From NCBI RefSeq assembly GCF_001305595.1, contig NZ_CP012401.1:2615001-2679000 (forward strand): a stretch of 64,000 nt of DNA. The letters are read 5' to 3'. A program made the translations under genes and the position numbers. Origin of the DNA: Azospirillum thiophilum. Its GTDB lineage: Bacteria > Pseudomonadota > Alphaproteobacteria > Azospirillales > Azospirillaceae. The stretch's first letter is position 1. Every line of letters starts with the position of its first letter. Shown here piece by piece: positions 47,449 through 57,121 of the stretch. The notes under the pieces are model-generated. The model searched no databases and had not been told where the DNA came from. It saw only the letters and a list, made by a program, of their open reading frames with translations.

Positions 47449-47819
47449 GGTCCGCCGATGGAATCACAGCGGCTTTCCATGGGTCAAACGAAAAAGATGG
47501 AACAGGCAAGTCGCAAAAGTATCGTGATCTTTGCGCAACCCAGTAATGGGCATCGATCACGCAGGCGCCACATGTTTTTGGAACGTTTCGTGAAAGTCCA
47601 TTCCGCCGTCAATCCGGCCTCACCCCGGCCGGCCCCCGCCGAAATCCGGACATCCACCCGGTATAGTGCCGATGGCGGATGGAATGAAACCCGCGGCAGC
47701 GTGTTCTGACCCTCACGGCGTTACCGGAACCTCGACGGGTTCGCACAGCGTCCTCCGGGGGCAGTTCACCGCTGCGTTCCACGGGTGACGCCGCCCAATG
47801 GCTGAGGAGACACAACGCC
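47449..47819. other. gene-free interval between ftsB-like gene and a lipoprotein gene
   Basis: These 371 bases separate divergent genes and hold no credible coding region. It should contain promoters for both. A GAGGAG ribosome-binding site is seen just before the lipoprotein ATG; no clear promoter, terminator or RNA gene was recognised. Confidence 0.6.
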
Positions 47820-48131
47820 ATGCGCAGCAAATTTCTGATCGCGGCCCTGCCCGCCCTACTCCTGGGTCTGGCAGCCTGCGACGACCAGAACGCCCAGAAC
47901 TCCAACGCGGCGAACCAGACGAGCCCGACCACCAGCAGTGGGTCCAGCACCGAATCGACCACGGTCCCGCCGCCCTCCACCGGTGTTCCGATGAATGGCG
48001 GCACCTCGGGCAACTCGATGAACGAGACCACCGGCTCCACCACCACGGTGCCGGGCGGCTCGACCGCCGGCGGTTCGGCCGGCGGCGGCGCCAACAGCGG
48101 AGCGGCCCCAACGCCGTCGGGCGGCCAGTAA
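47820..48131 (+). CDS. small Ser/Thr/Gly-rich lipoprotein
   Basis: This 103-residue protein has a lipoprotein signal peptide with the lipobox LGLAAC, where Cys20 would be lipidated. The mature part is low-complexity (Ser, Thr, Gly, Asn, Pro) and probably disordered. GAGGAG lies seven bases before the start. No family was recognised; outer-membrane or periplasmic location is inferred. Confidence 0.75.
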   Translation: MRSKFLIAALPALLLGLAACDDQNAQNSNAANQTSPTTSSGSSTESTTVPPPSTGVPMNGGTSGNSMNETTGSTTTVPGGSTAGGSAGGGANSGAAPTPSGGQ

Positions 48132-48156
48132 CCGCCCTGTTGCAGCCGGGGCCGCG

Positions 48157-49278
48157 TCAGACGTCGACGACGCGGCCCCGGCCGCCATTCGCCGCCCCGC
48201 CGGTCTCCGGTTCGAAGGCGATGCCCTTGACCAGCGCCACCACCTTGCGGCCGGGCGCCAGTTCGAGTTCGCGCACCGCCGCCCGGGTGATGCGCGCGAT
48301 CAGGAAGGAACCGCCCACCGCAAGCCGCAGGTCGGCCGACGACGGCCCGGCCTCCGCCACCTCGACCACCTCGGCGGCGAGCGCGTTGCGCACGCTGACT
48401 CCGGCCGGCGGCTGCAGCGCGACGATGACGTCGCGCGCGTGGATGTGCAGGCGCACCGCCGCTCCTGGCGGCCGGTCGATCCGCGGCACGGTCAGATGCC
48501 CGCCGTCGAAGGCCAGCACGGTCAGCCCGTCCCCCTCGACATGACGCTCGACGGTCAGGTCCAGCACGGCGCCGGCATCCTGCGCGCCCGTGACCGCGGA
48601 CAGGTCGAGCCTGCCCATCACCGTGCCGACCGGACCGACGGCCCGCACCCTGCCCTCGCCGATCAGCACCATCGTCGTGGCGAGCCGCACCACCTCGTCC
48701 AGCGCGTGGCTGACCATGACGATGGGGATGTTCATCTCGTCGCGCAGCCGCTCGATGTAGGGCATGATCTCGGCCTTGCGGGCGGCGTCGAGCGAGGCCA
48801 TCGGCTCGTCCATCAGCAGCAGGCGCGGCTGCGCCAGCAGGGCGCGGCCAAAGGCGACGCGCTGCTTCTCGCCGCCGGACAGGCCGCGCGGCCGGCGGTC
48901 CAGCAGATGCCCCAGCCCCAGCAGCTCGACCACCGGGGCGAAGGCAATGCGCCGCTCGGCGGCAGGCACCCGGCGCAAACCGTATTCCAGGTTGCTGCGC
49001 ACGGTCATGTGCGGGAACAGCCGCGCGTCCTGGAAGACGTAGCCGATGCGCCGCTTCTCCACCGGGACGTCGATGCGCCGGGCGCTGTCGAAGAACACCG
49101 TATCGCCGATGCGGATATGCCCCGCATCCGGCCGGGTCAGCCCGGCGATGGCGTTGATGACCGTGGTCTTGCCCGAGCCGGAGCGGCCGAACAGCGCGGT
49201 GACCCCGCTTCCCTCGGCGGTGAAGGCGACGTCGAGCGTGAAGGCGCCCAGCGTCTGGCGGATCGACAGGTCAAGCAT
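48157..49278 (-). CDS. modC: molybdate ABC transporter ATPase
   Basis: This 373-residue protein has Walker A GRSGSGKT, signature LSGGEKQRVAFGRALL, Walker B LLLMDEPMASLD and a switch His in VSHALDEV. The C-terminal region (about residues 290-365) is a molybdate-binding TOBE/MOP domain, typical of ModC. It is the last gene of the modABC cluster on the minus strand. Confidence 0.96.
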   Translation of the reverse strand: MLDLSIRQTLGAFTLDVAFTAEGSGVTALFGRSGSGKTTVINAIAGLTRPDAGHIRIGDTVFFDSARRIDVPVEKRRIGYVFQDARLFPHMTVRSNLEYGLRRVPAAERRIAFAPVVELLGLGHLLDRRPRGLSGGEKQRVAFGRALLAQPRLLLMDEPMASLDAARKAEIMPYIERLRDEMNIPIVMVSHALDEVVRLATTMVLIGEGRVRAVGPVGTVMGRLDLSAVTGAQDAGAVLDLTVERHVEGDGLTVLAFDGGHLTVPRIDRPPGAAVRLHIHARDVIVALQPPAGVSVRNALAAEVVEVAEAGPSSADLRLAVGGSFLIARITRAAVRELELAPGRKVVALVKGIAFEPETGGAANGGRGRVVDV

Positions 49279-49296
49279 GGTCGGGCTGCCATTCCA

Positions 49297-49992
49297 TCAG
49301 GTTTGCCCGATCAGGCGGCGCAGCCGGCCCGCCAGGACTTCCGACAGCATCAGCGCCACCAGGGCAACCGAGAAGGAGATCGCCGCCAGCCGCGCCGCCA
49401 CCGCGTCGCCGCCGGGTTCCTGCGTCGCGGCATAGATCGCCAGCGGCAGAGTCTGGGTCTGTCCGGGAATGTTGGAAACGAAGGTGATGACCGCGCCGAA
49501 CTCGCCCATCGCCGCGGCGAAGGCGACGATGGCGCCGGACAGCAGCCCGGGCGCCATCAGCGGCAACAGGATGCTGAAGAAGCGGTCGACCGGGCCGGCG
49601 CCCAGCGTGCGCGCCGCCGCCTCCAGCCCGCCATCGATCGCCTCCACCGACAGCCGGATCGCCCGCACCATCAGCGGGAAGGAGGTCACGGCCACCGCCA
49701 GCGACGCCCCTTCCGCGGTGAAGATCAGCTTGATGCCGAAGCTCTGGTACAGCCAGCCGCCGACCACGCCCTTGGTGCCCATGGTCACCAGCAGGATGTA
49801 GCCGGTGACCACCGGCGGCAGGACCAGCGGCAGATGGACCAGCCCGTCGAACAGGGTCTTGCCGGGGAAGGAATAGCGCCCCAGCACCCAGGCGGCGAGC
49901 ACGGCGACCGGCAACCCGAACGCGATGGCGACGCCCGCGACACGCAGGCTCAGCAGCAACGCGGTGGTCTCCATCGGCGTCAGGATATCCAT
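49297..49992 (-). CDS. modB: molybdate ABC transporter permease
   Basis: This 231-residue protein has about five to six transmembrane helices. The cytoplasmic EAA loop is EAAARTLGAGPVDRFFSILLPL. It starts ten bases after the modA stop and ends 18 bases before modC. Confidence 0.95.
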   Translation of the reverse strand: MDILTPMETTALLLSLRVAGVAIAFGLPVAVLAAWVLGRYSFPGKTLFDGLVHLPLVLPPVVTGYILLVTMGTKGVVGGWLYQSFGIKLIFTAEGASLAVAVTSFPLMVRAIRLSVEAIDGGLEAAARTLGAGPVDRFFSILLPLMAPGLLSGAIVAFAAAMGEFGAVITFVSNIPGQTQTLPLAIYAATQEPGGDAVAARLAAISFSVALVALMLSEVLAGRLRRLIGQT

Positions 49993-50002
49993 GCCGCCGA
50001 GC

Positions 50003-50824
50003 TTACGGTGCCTTGGGCGCCGGAACGAAGCCGAATTCCTTCCAAACCGCCATGCCGTCCGGCGATTTGATGTAGTCCAGGAAGGCGGCGGCGTGGCTGC
50101 TCTTCGAGATGGCGGTCAGCGCCGCCGGATAGACGATGGCCGGATAGCTGTCCGGCGGGAAGACCGCGGCAACCTCGACACCCGGATCGATGGCGGCGTC
50201 GGTGCGATAGACGATGCCCAGCGGCACCTCGCCGCGGCTGACCAGCACCAGCGCCGCGCGTACGCTGTCCGCCCGCGCCAGCTTCGGCTCGACGGCCGTC
50301 CACTGCCCCAACTTCTCCAGCGCCGCCTTGGCGTACTTCCCGACCGGAACGTTCGACGGGTCGCCGGTGGCGAGCCGGCCGTCGCCCAGCTGGGCCGCCA
50401 GCGTGCCACCCTTGGACAGGTCGGGCTTGATCGGCGACCCCTTCGGCGCGACCACCACCAGCTCGTTGCCGAGCAGGTTGACGCGGCTGTCGGCCTTGAT
50501 CAGGTTGCGCTGCTGCAGGTAATCCATCCAGTCGAGATCGGCGGAAATGAAGATGTCGGCCGGCGCCCCATTCTCGATCTGCTTGGCCAAGGCCGACGAC
50601 GCGGCGAAGGACGAGGTCACTGACATGCCGGTCTTTGCCTTGAACTGGGAAGCCAGCTTCTCGACCGCGTTCTTGGTGGAGGCGGCGGCGAGCACCAGCA
50701 CATCCTGCGCCATCGCCGCCGGGGCGGCCAGCGTCAGTCCGAAGCCCAGGACGGCCACCGAAACCGCCCGCGCCACCGCGCGGCACCCATCCCGGCGACC
50801 CAAGGCCAAACGCAAACCGAACAT
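50003..50824 (-). CDS. modA: molybdate-binding periplasmic protein
   Basis: The ATG at 50824 gives 273 residues. A signal peptide (about residues 1-39) ends AAPAAMAQ-DVLV. The mature protein opens with VLVLAAASTKNAVEKLASQF and has FAASSALAKQIENGAPADIF and the conserved GEVPLGIVYRTDA, all typical of ModA. It is the first gene of modABC. Confidence 0.95.
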   Translation of the reverse strand: MFGLRLALGRRDGCRAVARAVSVAVLGFGLTLAAPAAMAQDVLVLAAASTKNAVEKLASQFKAKTGMSVTSSFAASSALAKQIENGAPADIFISADLDWMDYLQQRNLIKADSRVNLLGNELVVVAPKGSPIKPDLSKGGTLAAQLGDGRLATGDPSNVPVGKYAKAALEKLGQWTAVEPKLARADSVRAALVLVSRGEVPLGIVYRTDAAIDPGVEVAAVFPPDSYPAIVYPAALTAISKSSHAAAFLDYIKSPDGMAVWKEFGFVPAPKAP

Positions 50825-50855
50825 CGTCACCTCCAGCAAGTTCAACGCCCTGATC

Positions 50856-50873
50856 TATATCTCTACGGATACA
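50856..50873. promoter_or_regulatory. candidate ModE-like box upstream of modA
   Basis: TATATC-TCTACG-GATACA is an imperfect inverted repeat with six-base spacer, about 32 bases before the modA start. It resembles the spaced TATATA halves of known molybdate-responsive ModE sites. No modE gene lies in the window, so this is tentative. Confidence 0.35.
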
Positions 50874-51040
50874 GCGCTTCGCGATTGCGGTAAAGCGGAA
50901 ATGCCCTGGCTGCCGCTTTGGGGAGGATGGCGGTCCCGTCGGTACCGCACTTCATCCCATGACTTGCGCCGCCGCCCCATGGTAGGAATGGCGCGGAACC
51001 AGGCATCGCCGCCCGTCATCCTCTGCCCCAGGACATCCAC

Positions 51041-51694
51041 ATGCGCGCCGTCAAGATTTCCCCCTCGATTCTCTCCGCCGATTTCGCCCGGCTGGGCGAG
51101 GAGGTCCGCGCGGTCGACGCCGCCGGCGCCGACTACATCCACATCGACGTGATGGACGGCCATTTCGTGCCGAATCTCACCATCGGCCCCGGCGTGGTAA
51201 AGGCGTTGCGGCCGCACACGGCCAAGATCTTCGACGTCCATCTGATGATCTCGCCGGTGGACGCCTTCGTGCCGGAATTCGCCAAGGCGGGCGCCGACAT
51301 CATCACCGTCCATCCGGAAGCCGGGCCGCACCTGCACCGCACGATCCAGCTGATCAAGTCGCTGGGCAAGAAGGCCGGCGTCTCGCTCAACCCGGCCACG
51401 CCGGTCGACGCCATCCAGCATGTGCTGGAGGACATCGACCTCGTGCTGGTGATGACGGTCAACCCCGGCTTCGGCGGCCAGAGCTTCATCATGAGCCAGT
51501 TGCCGAAGATCCGCGACCTGCGCGCCCGCATCGACGCCATCGGCAAGCCGATCGACCTGGAGATCGACGGCGGCATCAACCCCGAGACCGCCAAGCTGGC
51601 GGTGGAGGCGGGCGCCGACGTGCTGGTCGCCGGCACCGCCACCTTCACCGGCGGGCCGGAGCGGTACGCCGCCAACATCCGCGCGCTGCGCTGA
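51041..51694 (+). CDS. rpe: ribulose-phosphate 3-epimerase
   Basis: This 217-residue TIM-barrel enzyme has [20 protein letters not shown], the metal-binding [17 protein letters not shown], the block [14 protein letters not shown] and the C-terminal [13 protein letters not shown]. It interconverts ribulose-5-phosphate and xylulose-5-phosphate. It is divergent from modA. Confidence 0.97.
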   Translation: MRAVKISPSILSADFARLGEEVRAVDAAGADYIHIDVMDGHFVPNLTIGPGVVKALRPHTAKIFDVHLMISPVDAFVPEFAKAGADIITVHPEAGPHLHRTIQLIKSLGKKAGVSLNPATPVDAIQHVLEDIDLVLVMTVNPGFGGQSFIMSQLPKIRDLRARIDAIGKPIDLEIDGGINPETAKLAVEAGADVLVAGTATFTGGPERYAANIRALR

Positions 51695-51831
51695 AACCGC
51701 TTCCGGGCCGATTTGTCCGGACGTTCGAAAGGAGCATCGTCCCAAAAGATCCGCCGTTGCGGAGAACCAAACGCCTCCTTGCCCGTTATTGGGCATGGGA
51801 AGACGGTCCCGCAACGGAAGGGAAGACAACC

Positions 51832-52089
51832 ATGGGCATTCTCTGGACGATCATCATCGGCTTTCTCGCCGGCATCGTCGCCAAGTTCCTGATGCCGGGT
51901 CGCGATCCGGGCGGCTTCATCATCACCACCCTGCTCGGCATCGCCGGTGCCTTCATCGCAACCTATCTGGGCGCCGCCGTCGGCTGGTATCGTCCGGGCG
52001 AGGGGGCGGGTTTCATCGGCGCGATCGTCGGTGCAATCATCATCCTGGCCATCTACCGCATGATCGTCGGCCGCCGCACCACTGTCTGA
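51832..52089 (+). CDS. GlsB/YeaQ/YmgE-type small membrane protein
   Basis: The ATG at 51832 (MGILWTIIIGFLAGIVAKFL) gives 85 residues with three transmembrane helices and the family pattern MPGRDPGGFIITTLLGIAGA. Members are stress-induced inner-membrane proteins of unclear function. GGAAGGGAAG lies upstream. A strong terminator follows. Confidence 0.88.
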   Translation: MGILWTIIIGFLAGIVAKFLMPGRDPGGFIITTLLGIAGAFIATYLGAAVGWYRPGEGAGFIGAIVGAIIILAIYRMIVGRRTTV

Positions 52090-52114
52090 CCGGCTGCATC
52101 GAGGCTGCGCATTG

Positions 52115-52150
52115 AAAAAGGGACCGCCGGACGCCGGCCGGTCCCTTTTT
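52115..52150. terminator. bidirectional Rho-independent terminator
   Basis: AAAAAGGGACCG pairs with CGGTCCCTTTTT around a GC-rich inner stem CCGG/CCGG. The arms carry an A-tract on one side and a T-tract on the other, so it works in both directions between the convergent GlsB-type gene and the PhyR-like regulator. Confidence 0.9.
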
Positions 52151-52182
52151 CATCGAACATGCCTGGGATCAGGCCGGGACTA

Positions 52183-52986
52183 TCAGCCCAGCGCCACCGG
52201 CTGCGGCATGAAGATGGCGCGAGAGATGGCGGCCTGGAGGCCGGCATTGGTGAAGGGCTTGCGGACGATCTGGCCGAGATGGCGGGCGTCGAGCGCAAGG
52301 ATGTCGTCGTCGAAGGCGGTGACGAAGATGGTGCGCAGGTCGCGGACGCGCTTCAGCCGGCGGGCGATCTCGATCCCGCTGCCGCCGTCGGCCAGCCGGA
52401 CGTCCAGCAGGGCCAGCGTCGGCTTCTGCGCCTTCAAGAGGGCCAGCGCCTCCGGCTCGTTGCCGGCGGTGCCGCAGACGACATGGCCCATGTCGGCCAC
52501 CAATTCGCCCAACTCCATCGCCAGCAGGGCGTTGTCCTCTACCACCATCACCCGCTGCACCATGGCGGCGCGCACACGGTCGCGGGCCGTCTTCAGCCGC
52601 GCCACCGCTTCGGCGCGCGGCAGTTGCAGCACCTTGGCCGCCTGCGGCGGGCTCAGCCCTTCCAGTGCCGTCAGCAGATAGAGGCGGCGGTCCGGCTCGG
52701 CCAGTTCCGCCAGCGCGCGTTCGATCGGGTGGGGGGACGGCAGTGGCCGGCCGGGCGGGCCGAACTCTTCCGGCGAGCGGTCGAACAGCAGGTTCAGCAG
52801 GGCATAAAGCGGCAGGCGCGCGTTGTCGCCGCCGCGGTCGAAGCCGAAATGGGACGGAGCCATCGTCGCCGCCTCGACGCACCGCGTCACCAGCGCGTCG
52901 CCGCGGTCGGTCGCGCCGGTCAACGCCCGCGCATAGCGGCGCAGGACCGGAACCAGCTCGAACAGTTCACATTCGTAAACCAGCAT
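52183..52986 (-). CDS. PhyR-like response regulator (sigma-like domain plus receiver)
   Basis: The ATG at 52986 (MLVYECELFELVPVLRRYAR) gives 267 residues. The N-terminal 140 residues have a degenerate ECF sigma-factor-like fold (RLYLLTALEGLSPPQAAKVL as the region-4-like part). The C-terminal receiver has VVEDNALLAMEL, phosphoacceptor in LALLDVRLAD, Thr in FVTAFDD and Lys in VRKPF. This is the PhyR layout of the alphaproteobacterial general stress response. No NepR or EcfG gene is adjacent, so it is probably a paralogue, and its anti-sigma partner is unknown. Confidence 0.85.
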   Translation of the reverse strand: MLVYECELFELVPVLRRYARALTGATDRGDALVTRCVEAATMAPSHFGFDRGGDNARLPLYALLNLLFDRSPEEFGPPGRPLPSPHPIERALAELAEPDRRLYLLTALEGLSPPQAAKVLQLPRAEAVARLKTARDRVRAAMVQRVMVVEDNALLAMELGELVADMGHVVCGTAGNEPEALALLKAQKPTLALLDVRLADGGSGIEIARRLKRVRDLRTIFVTAFDDDILALDARHLGQIVRKPFTNAGLQAAISRAIFMPQPVALG

Positions 52987-53140
52987 GCCCGTGACTCTGC
53001 TCCCCATGGGCTCCCCGGGGGGAGTTGCCGATTCGGATCGTTTTTCTTGATTCTTCCTCCTGTTCGGATCCTATCACGGCCGGCGGATCCGGCGAATGGG
53101 AAATGGGGGTGGCGGCCGGTCAGCTTGCGGTCTTTGGGCG

Positions 53141-53731
53141 TCAGCGCGCCGTCTCCCGGATTTGCCGCGACCGCCATTGCCAGGGCTTCTCCACCTGCCC
53201 GGCCCACAGCCCCATCCGCTTGCTCTGGGCGTAGGCCTCGCCTCTCTGATAGGCGGGCGACAAGCTGGCATATTGGAAGGCCCAGCCGCGCGCCACCATC
53301 GCCGCGCCCAGATCGACGCCGCGCACCCGGCATTCGCCCTTCAACTCACCGGTCCGGTCCTGCTCGGTGACGATGCAGGTCACCTCCTCGCCCTTCACCA
53401 TGTTGGCGAGCACCGCGGTGGCGACCTTGAAGCAATCCAGTTCGTGGCCGTAGCGGTTCTTGCATTTTTGCCCGGGATCGGGAGCGTCGATGCCCATCAG
53501 CCGCACGGGGGTGCCGTTGACGGTCAGCAGGTCGCCCTCCACCGCCATCGCCGCCCCCTTGATCGTCTGGTCCGGGGTGTTGGCGATCGGGCCGCGCCCT
53601 TTTGCAGCCTGATTGGTCGCCGCCTGATTGGTCGGCCGGTTTCCCTGGGCCGCCGCCGGTCCCGCCCAGGCGATACACAGCGCCAGCATCACGACCGGCG
53701 TCCACCCGTCAGAACAGGCTAGGCTGGTCAT
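53141..53731 (-). CDS. exported thermonuclease-family (SNase-like) protein
   Basis: This 196-residue protein has a signal peptide (residues 1-28, ending GPAAAQ). A staphylococcal-nuclease-like OB domain follows, with VNGTPVRLMGIDAPDPGQKC, the Arg/Glu-containing RTGELKGECRVRGVDLGAAM and a C-terminal GLWAGQVEKPW. Active-site residues seem partly altered relative to classical nuclease (the first catalytic Arg is in PVRLMGIDAP). The start overlaps the end of the upstream SRAP gene by 23 bases. Confidence 0.83.
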   Translation of the reverse strand: MTSLACSDGWTPVVMLALCIAWAGPAAAQGNRPTNQAATNQAAKGRGPIANTPDQTIKGAAMAVEGDLLTVNGTPVRLMGIDAPDPGQKCKNRYGHELDCFKVATAVLANMVKGEEVTCIVTEQDRTGELKGECRVRGVDLGAAMVARGWAFQYASLSPAYQRGEAYAQSKRMGLWAGQVEKPWQWRSRQIRETAR

Positions 53732-54467
53732 CGGCCTTTTTCCGCTTTGCCTCGGCCCGCTCCACCTCCTGGGGCGGGTCGAGGCAGGAGGCGTCGTCGT
53801 TGCGCACGCTGTTCACTTTCGGTCCCACCGGCACGACGTCGAGCCAATCCTCCGGAGCCGAGCGGATCAGCCCCTCCACCACCGGCAGCGGGGTGGCCGG
53901 ATCGAGCCAGGCGTCCCAGTCGGCGGGGTCGAGCACCACCGGCATGCGGTCGTGCAGGAAGGACAGGGTGGCATTGGTCGCCGTCGTCACCACCGTCACG
54001 CTTTCCAGCGGCGGCTCCAGGGGCGGCGCCCCCTTCGGACCGCGCCAGCACTCCCACAGTCCGGCCAGCGCGAACAGGCCACGGTCGCGGCGGCGGATGA
54101 TGTGGCCTTGCTTGCGCGGCTTCGCCCCCTCCCCCACACTGGTCCATTCATAGAATCCGTCGAGCGGCACCAGACAGCGACGCTTGCGGAAGGCGTCGCG
54201 GAAGGCCGGCTTGTCGGCGACCGATTCGCCGCGCGCATTGATCATCCGCGAGCCGATGGACGGGTCGTCGGCCCAGGGCGGCACCAGCCCCCAGCGCAGC
54301 AGCGCCAGATGGCGGCCGGGCAGGCCTTCCTCCTCCTCGCGGCGGATGACGGGGATGTCCTGGGTCGGGGCGACGTTCCAGCGCGGCATCAGGTTCGGCC
54401 GTTCCGGCACGCCGAACAGGCGCTGGATTTCGCTGACTGGGGTGGTTAGTAGCATGCGTCCACACAT
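53709..54467 (-). CDS. SRAP-domain protein (YedK/HMCES family)
   Basis: The ATG at 54467 (MCGRMLL) places the catalytic Cys at position 2, as required, and gives 252 residues. Conserved blocks are WNVAPTQDIPVI, RWGLVPPWA, MINARGES, RCLVPLDGFYEW and the His in SFLHDRMPVVL. The family forms a thiazolidine crosslink with abasic sites in single-stranded DNA and protects them. It is followed by an overlapping exported nuclease gene. Confidence 0.93.
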   Translation of the reverse strand: MCGRMLLTTPVSEIQRLFGVPERPNLMPRWNVAPTQDIPVIRREEEEGLPGRHLALLRWGLVPPWADDPSIGSRMINARGESVADKPAFRDAFRKRRCLVPLDGFYEWTSVGEGAKPRKQGHIIRRRDRGLFALAGLWECWRGPKGAPPLEPPLESVTVVTTATNATLSFLHDRMPVVLDPADWDAWLDPATPLPVVEGLIRSAPEDWLDVVPVGPKVNSVRNDDASCLDPPQEVERAEAKRKKADDQPSLF

Positions 54468-54678
54468 GCCCCCCAATATGGCCCCTGCATGCCGGCTGCG
54501 CCAGCCGCTTCGGCGAACCATCGACAGGCCCGACCATTCCGGTGGCCGGACCATCGTTGCGGCGGACAACCGTCACCCATGCTGCCCGTCGGGGTTTCCC
54601 TGGGGCACCGGCCAGCCTATCTTCGCAGGGCACCCACTCAATCGAGCACGCATCGAACCGGAAGGCGGGAGTTCACCC

Positions 54679-57012
54679 ATGAAGTTCGGCATCGGACAGG
54701 CGGTTCCGCGCACCGAAGACGCCCGGCTGCTGACCGGCGGCGGCCGTTATACCGACGACGTGTCGCTGCCCGGCCAGGCCTATGCGGCCTTCGTCCGTTC
54801 TCCGCACGCCTTCGCCGCCATCGGATCGGTCGATGCGTCGGATGCGCTCGCCCAGCCCGGCGTGCTGGCGATCTACACCGTCGCCGACCTCGATGCCGAG
54901 ACGATCGGCATGATCCCCTGCCAGGCGGCGCTGAAACAGCGCGACGGCTCGCGCTATGTCCGCACCCCGCGTCCGGTGCTGGCGCGCGGCTTCGTCCGCC
55001 ATGTCGGCGACCCGGTCGCCATGGTGGTGGCGGAAACGCTGGAAGCCGCGCGCGAGGCTGCCGAACTGGTGATGGTCGATTACCAGGACCGTGAGCCCGT
55101 CACCGGTACGCTCGCGGCGCTGGAGCCCGGCCGCCCGCTGGTGTGGGACGAGGCCCCGGACAACCTCTGCTTCGATTGGGACACCGGCGACGAGGCGGCA
55201 GTGGACGCAGCATTTGCCGCCGCCCACCGCGTGGTCGAGCTGGAGCTGGTCAACAACCGCGTCGTCGCCAACCCGATGGAGGGCCGCGCCTGCCTCGCCG
55301 GCGTCGAATCCGGTGCGGACGGCGCTCCCGGCCGCCTGCTGATCTATGTGACCAGCCAGGGCGTCCACGGCCTGCAGAAGCAGTTCGCCAAGATGCTCAA
55401 CGAGCCGGAGGAGCGCATCCGCGTACTGACCACCGACGTCGGCGGCGGCTTCGGCATGAAGCTGTTCAACTACCCGGAATATGTCGCCTGCCTGTTCGCC
55501 GCGCGCCGGCTGAACCGCGCCGTCAAATGGGCCGCCGACCGCATCGAGGGTTTCATCAGCGACGACCATGGCCGCGACCATGTCAGCAAGGCGCGTCTCG
55601 CGCTCGACGCCGACGGCCGTTTCCTCGGGCTGCGGGTCGATACCGTCGCCAACCTGGGCGCCTACCTGTCCAACTACGGCCCCTTCATCCCGACCGATGC
55701 CGGATCGGCGATGCTCGTGGGATCCTACCGGACCCCTGCGGTCTATGTGCGGGTGAAGGGTGTCTTCACCAATACCCAGCCGGTGGACGCCTATCGCGGC
55801 GCCGGCCGGCCGGAGGCGGCCTATCTGCTGGAACGGCTGATCGACCATGCCGGCCGCGTCACCGGGCTCGGCCCGGCGGAGATCCGGCGGCGCAACTTCA
55901 TCCCGCCGACCGCCATGCCCTACGCCACGCCGATGGGCCAGGTCTATGACACCGGCGAGTTCGCGCAGAATCTGGAGGACGGCCTGCTGCTGTCCGACAT
56001 GGCCGGACTGCCGGCCCGCAAGGAGGCGGCGAAGGCCCGCGGCAAGCTGCGCGGCGCCGGGCTCGCCACCTATATCGAGGCCTGTTCGGGCGGCGGGCCG
56101 GAGCAGGCGACCGTCCAGGTCAATGGCGACGGCAAGGTCGTGCTGATGATCGGCACCCAGACCAACGGCCAGGGCCACGAGACCGCCTACAAGCAGATCC
56201 TCGCCGACCGGCTGGGGGTGCCGCCGGAGGATGTCGAGGTGGTCCAGGGCGACACCGACCGCGTCAGCTGGGGCTCCGGCACCGGCGGTTCCCGCTCCGT
56301 CCCGGTCGGCGGCTCGGCGCTGGCGGAGGGAGCGGCCAAGGTGGTGAAGGCCGCGACGACCGTCGCCGCCGACCTGCTGGAAACCGCCGAAATCGACATC
56401 GAGTTCACCGACGGCCGCTTCGCCGTCGTCGGCACCGACCGCGCGGTGACGCTGAAGGAGGTCGCCGCCAAGGCCGCGGAAAGCGGGACCGGTGGCATCG
56501 CCTTCTCGGAAATGGCGCGCTGGACGCCGCCGGCCAGCACCTTCCCCAACGGCTGCCATGTCGCCGAGGTGGAGGTCGACCCCGCCACCGGCGTGATCGA
56601 GGTGCTGCGCTACAGCGTCGTCGACGATTTCGGCACCGTGATCAACCCGATGCTGGTGATCGGCCAGATCCATGGCGGTGTCGCCCAGGGGCTGGGTCAG
56701 GCGCTTCAGGAACGCGTGGTGTTCGATCCCGACAGCGGGCAGCTGCTGACGGCATCCTTCATGGACTACCAGATGCCGCGCGCGGTCGACATGCCGCCGA
56801 TCGAGGTGAAGCTGAACAGCGTGCCCAGCACCACCAACATGCTGGGCATGAAGGGCGCCGGCGAGGCCGGAGCCATCGGCGCGCCGCCAGCCATCATCAA
56901 CGCGGTGGTCGATGCGCTGTCGCATCTCGGCATCACCCACATCGACATGCCGGCGACGCCCGAGGCGGTGTGGACGGCGATCCGCGATGCCGAAAGCCGG
57001 CTGGTGGCATAG
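54679..57012 (+). CDS. molybdenum hydroxylase large subunit (CoxL-like)
   Basis: The ATG at 54679 ([20 protein letters not shown]) gives 777 residues. The xanthine-dehydrogenase-family blocks are present: [60 protein letters not shown] and, near the end, [20 protein letters not shown] with the catalytic Glu. The AYRGAGR active-site loop marks a form II enzyme rather than true CO dehydrogenase (AYXCSFR). No iron-sulphur or FAD subunit is adjacent, which is unusual. It needs molybdopterin. Confidence 0.9.
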   Translation: MKFGIGQAVPRTEDARLLTGGGRYTDDVSLPGQAYAAFVRSPHAFAAIGSVDASDALAQPGVLAIYTVADLDAETIGMIPCQAALKQRDGSRYVRTPRPVLARGFVRHVGDPVAMVVAETLEAAREAAELVMVDYQDREPVTGTLAALEPGRPLVWDEAPDNLCFDWDTGDEAAVDAAFAAAHRVVELELVNNRVVANPMEGRACLAGVESGADGAPGRLLIYVTSQGVHGLQKQFAKMLNEPEERIRVLTTDVGGGFGMKLFNYPEYVACLFAARRLNRAVKWAADRIEGFISDDHGRDHVSKARLALDADGRFLGLRVDTVANLGAYLSNYGPFIPTDAGSAMLVGSYRTPAVYVRVKGVFTNTQPVDAYRGAGRPEAAYLLERLIDHAGRVTGLGPAEIRRRNFIPPTAMPYATPMGQVYDTGEFAQNLEDGLLLSDMAGLPARKEAAKARGKLRGAGLATYIEACSGGGPEQATVQVNGDGKVVLMIGTQTNGQGHETAYKQILADRLGVPPEDVEVVQGDTDRVSWGSGTGGSRSVPVGGSALAEGAAKVVKAATTVAADLLETAEIDIEFTDGRFAVVGTDRAVTLKEVAAKAAESGTGGIAFSEMARWTPPASTFPNGCHVAEVEVDPATGVIEVLRYSVVDDFGTVINPMLVIGQIHGGVAQGLGQALQERVVFDPDSGQLLTASFMDYQMPRAVDMPPIEVKLNSVPSTTNMLGMKGAGEAGAIGAPPAIINAVVDALSHLGITHIDMPATPEAVWTAIRDAESRLVA

Positions 57013-57021
57013 AAAGAAGCC

Positions 57022-57064
57022 TTAACCCGACGGTGCGGCATTTGCCTCACCTCCGTCGGGTTAA
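57022..57064. terminator. hairpin after the CoxL-like gene
   Basis: TTAACCCGACGG and CCGTCGGGTTAA are perfect 12-base arms around a 19-base loop, starting ten bases after the stop. The next gene starts 58 bases further on the same strand. It could be a terminator or an attenuation-type site; no long T-tract follows. Confidence 0.55.
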
Positions 57065-57121
57065 ACCAGTGCATGTTATCATTATCTGAAGGCAGCGATC
57101 TTAGCGGACAGAGGCAAGGTG

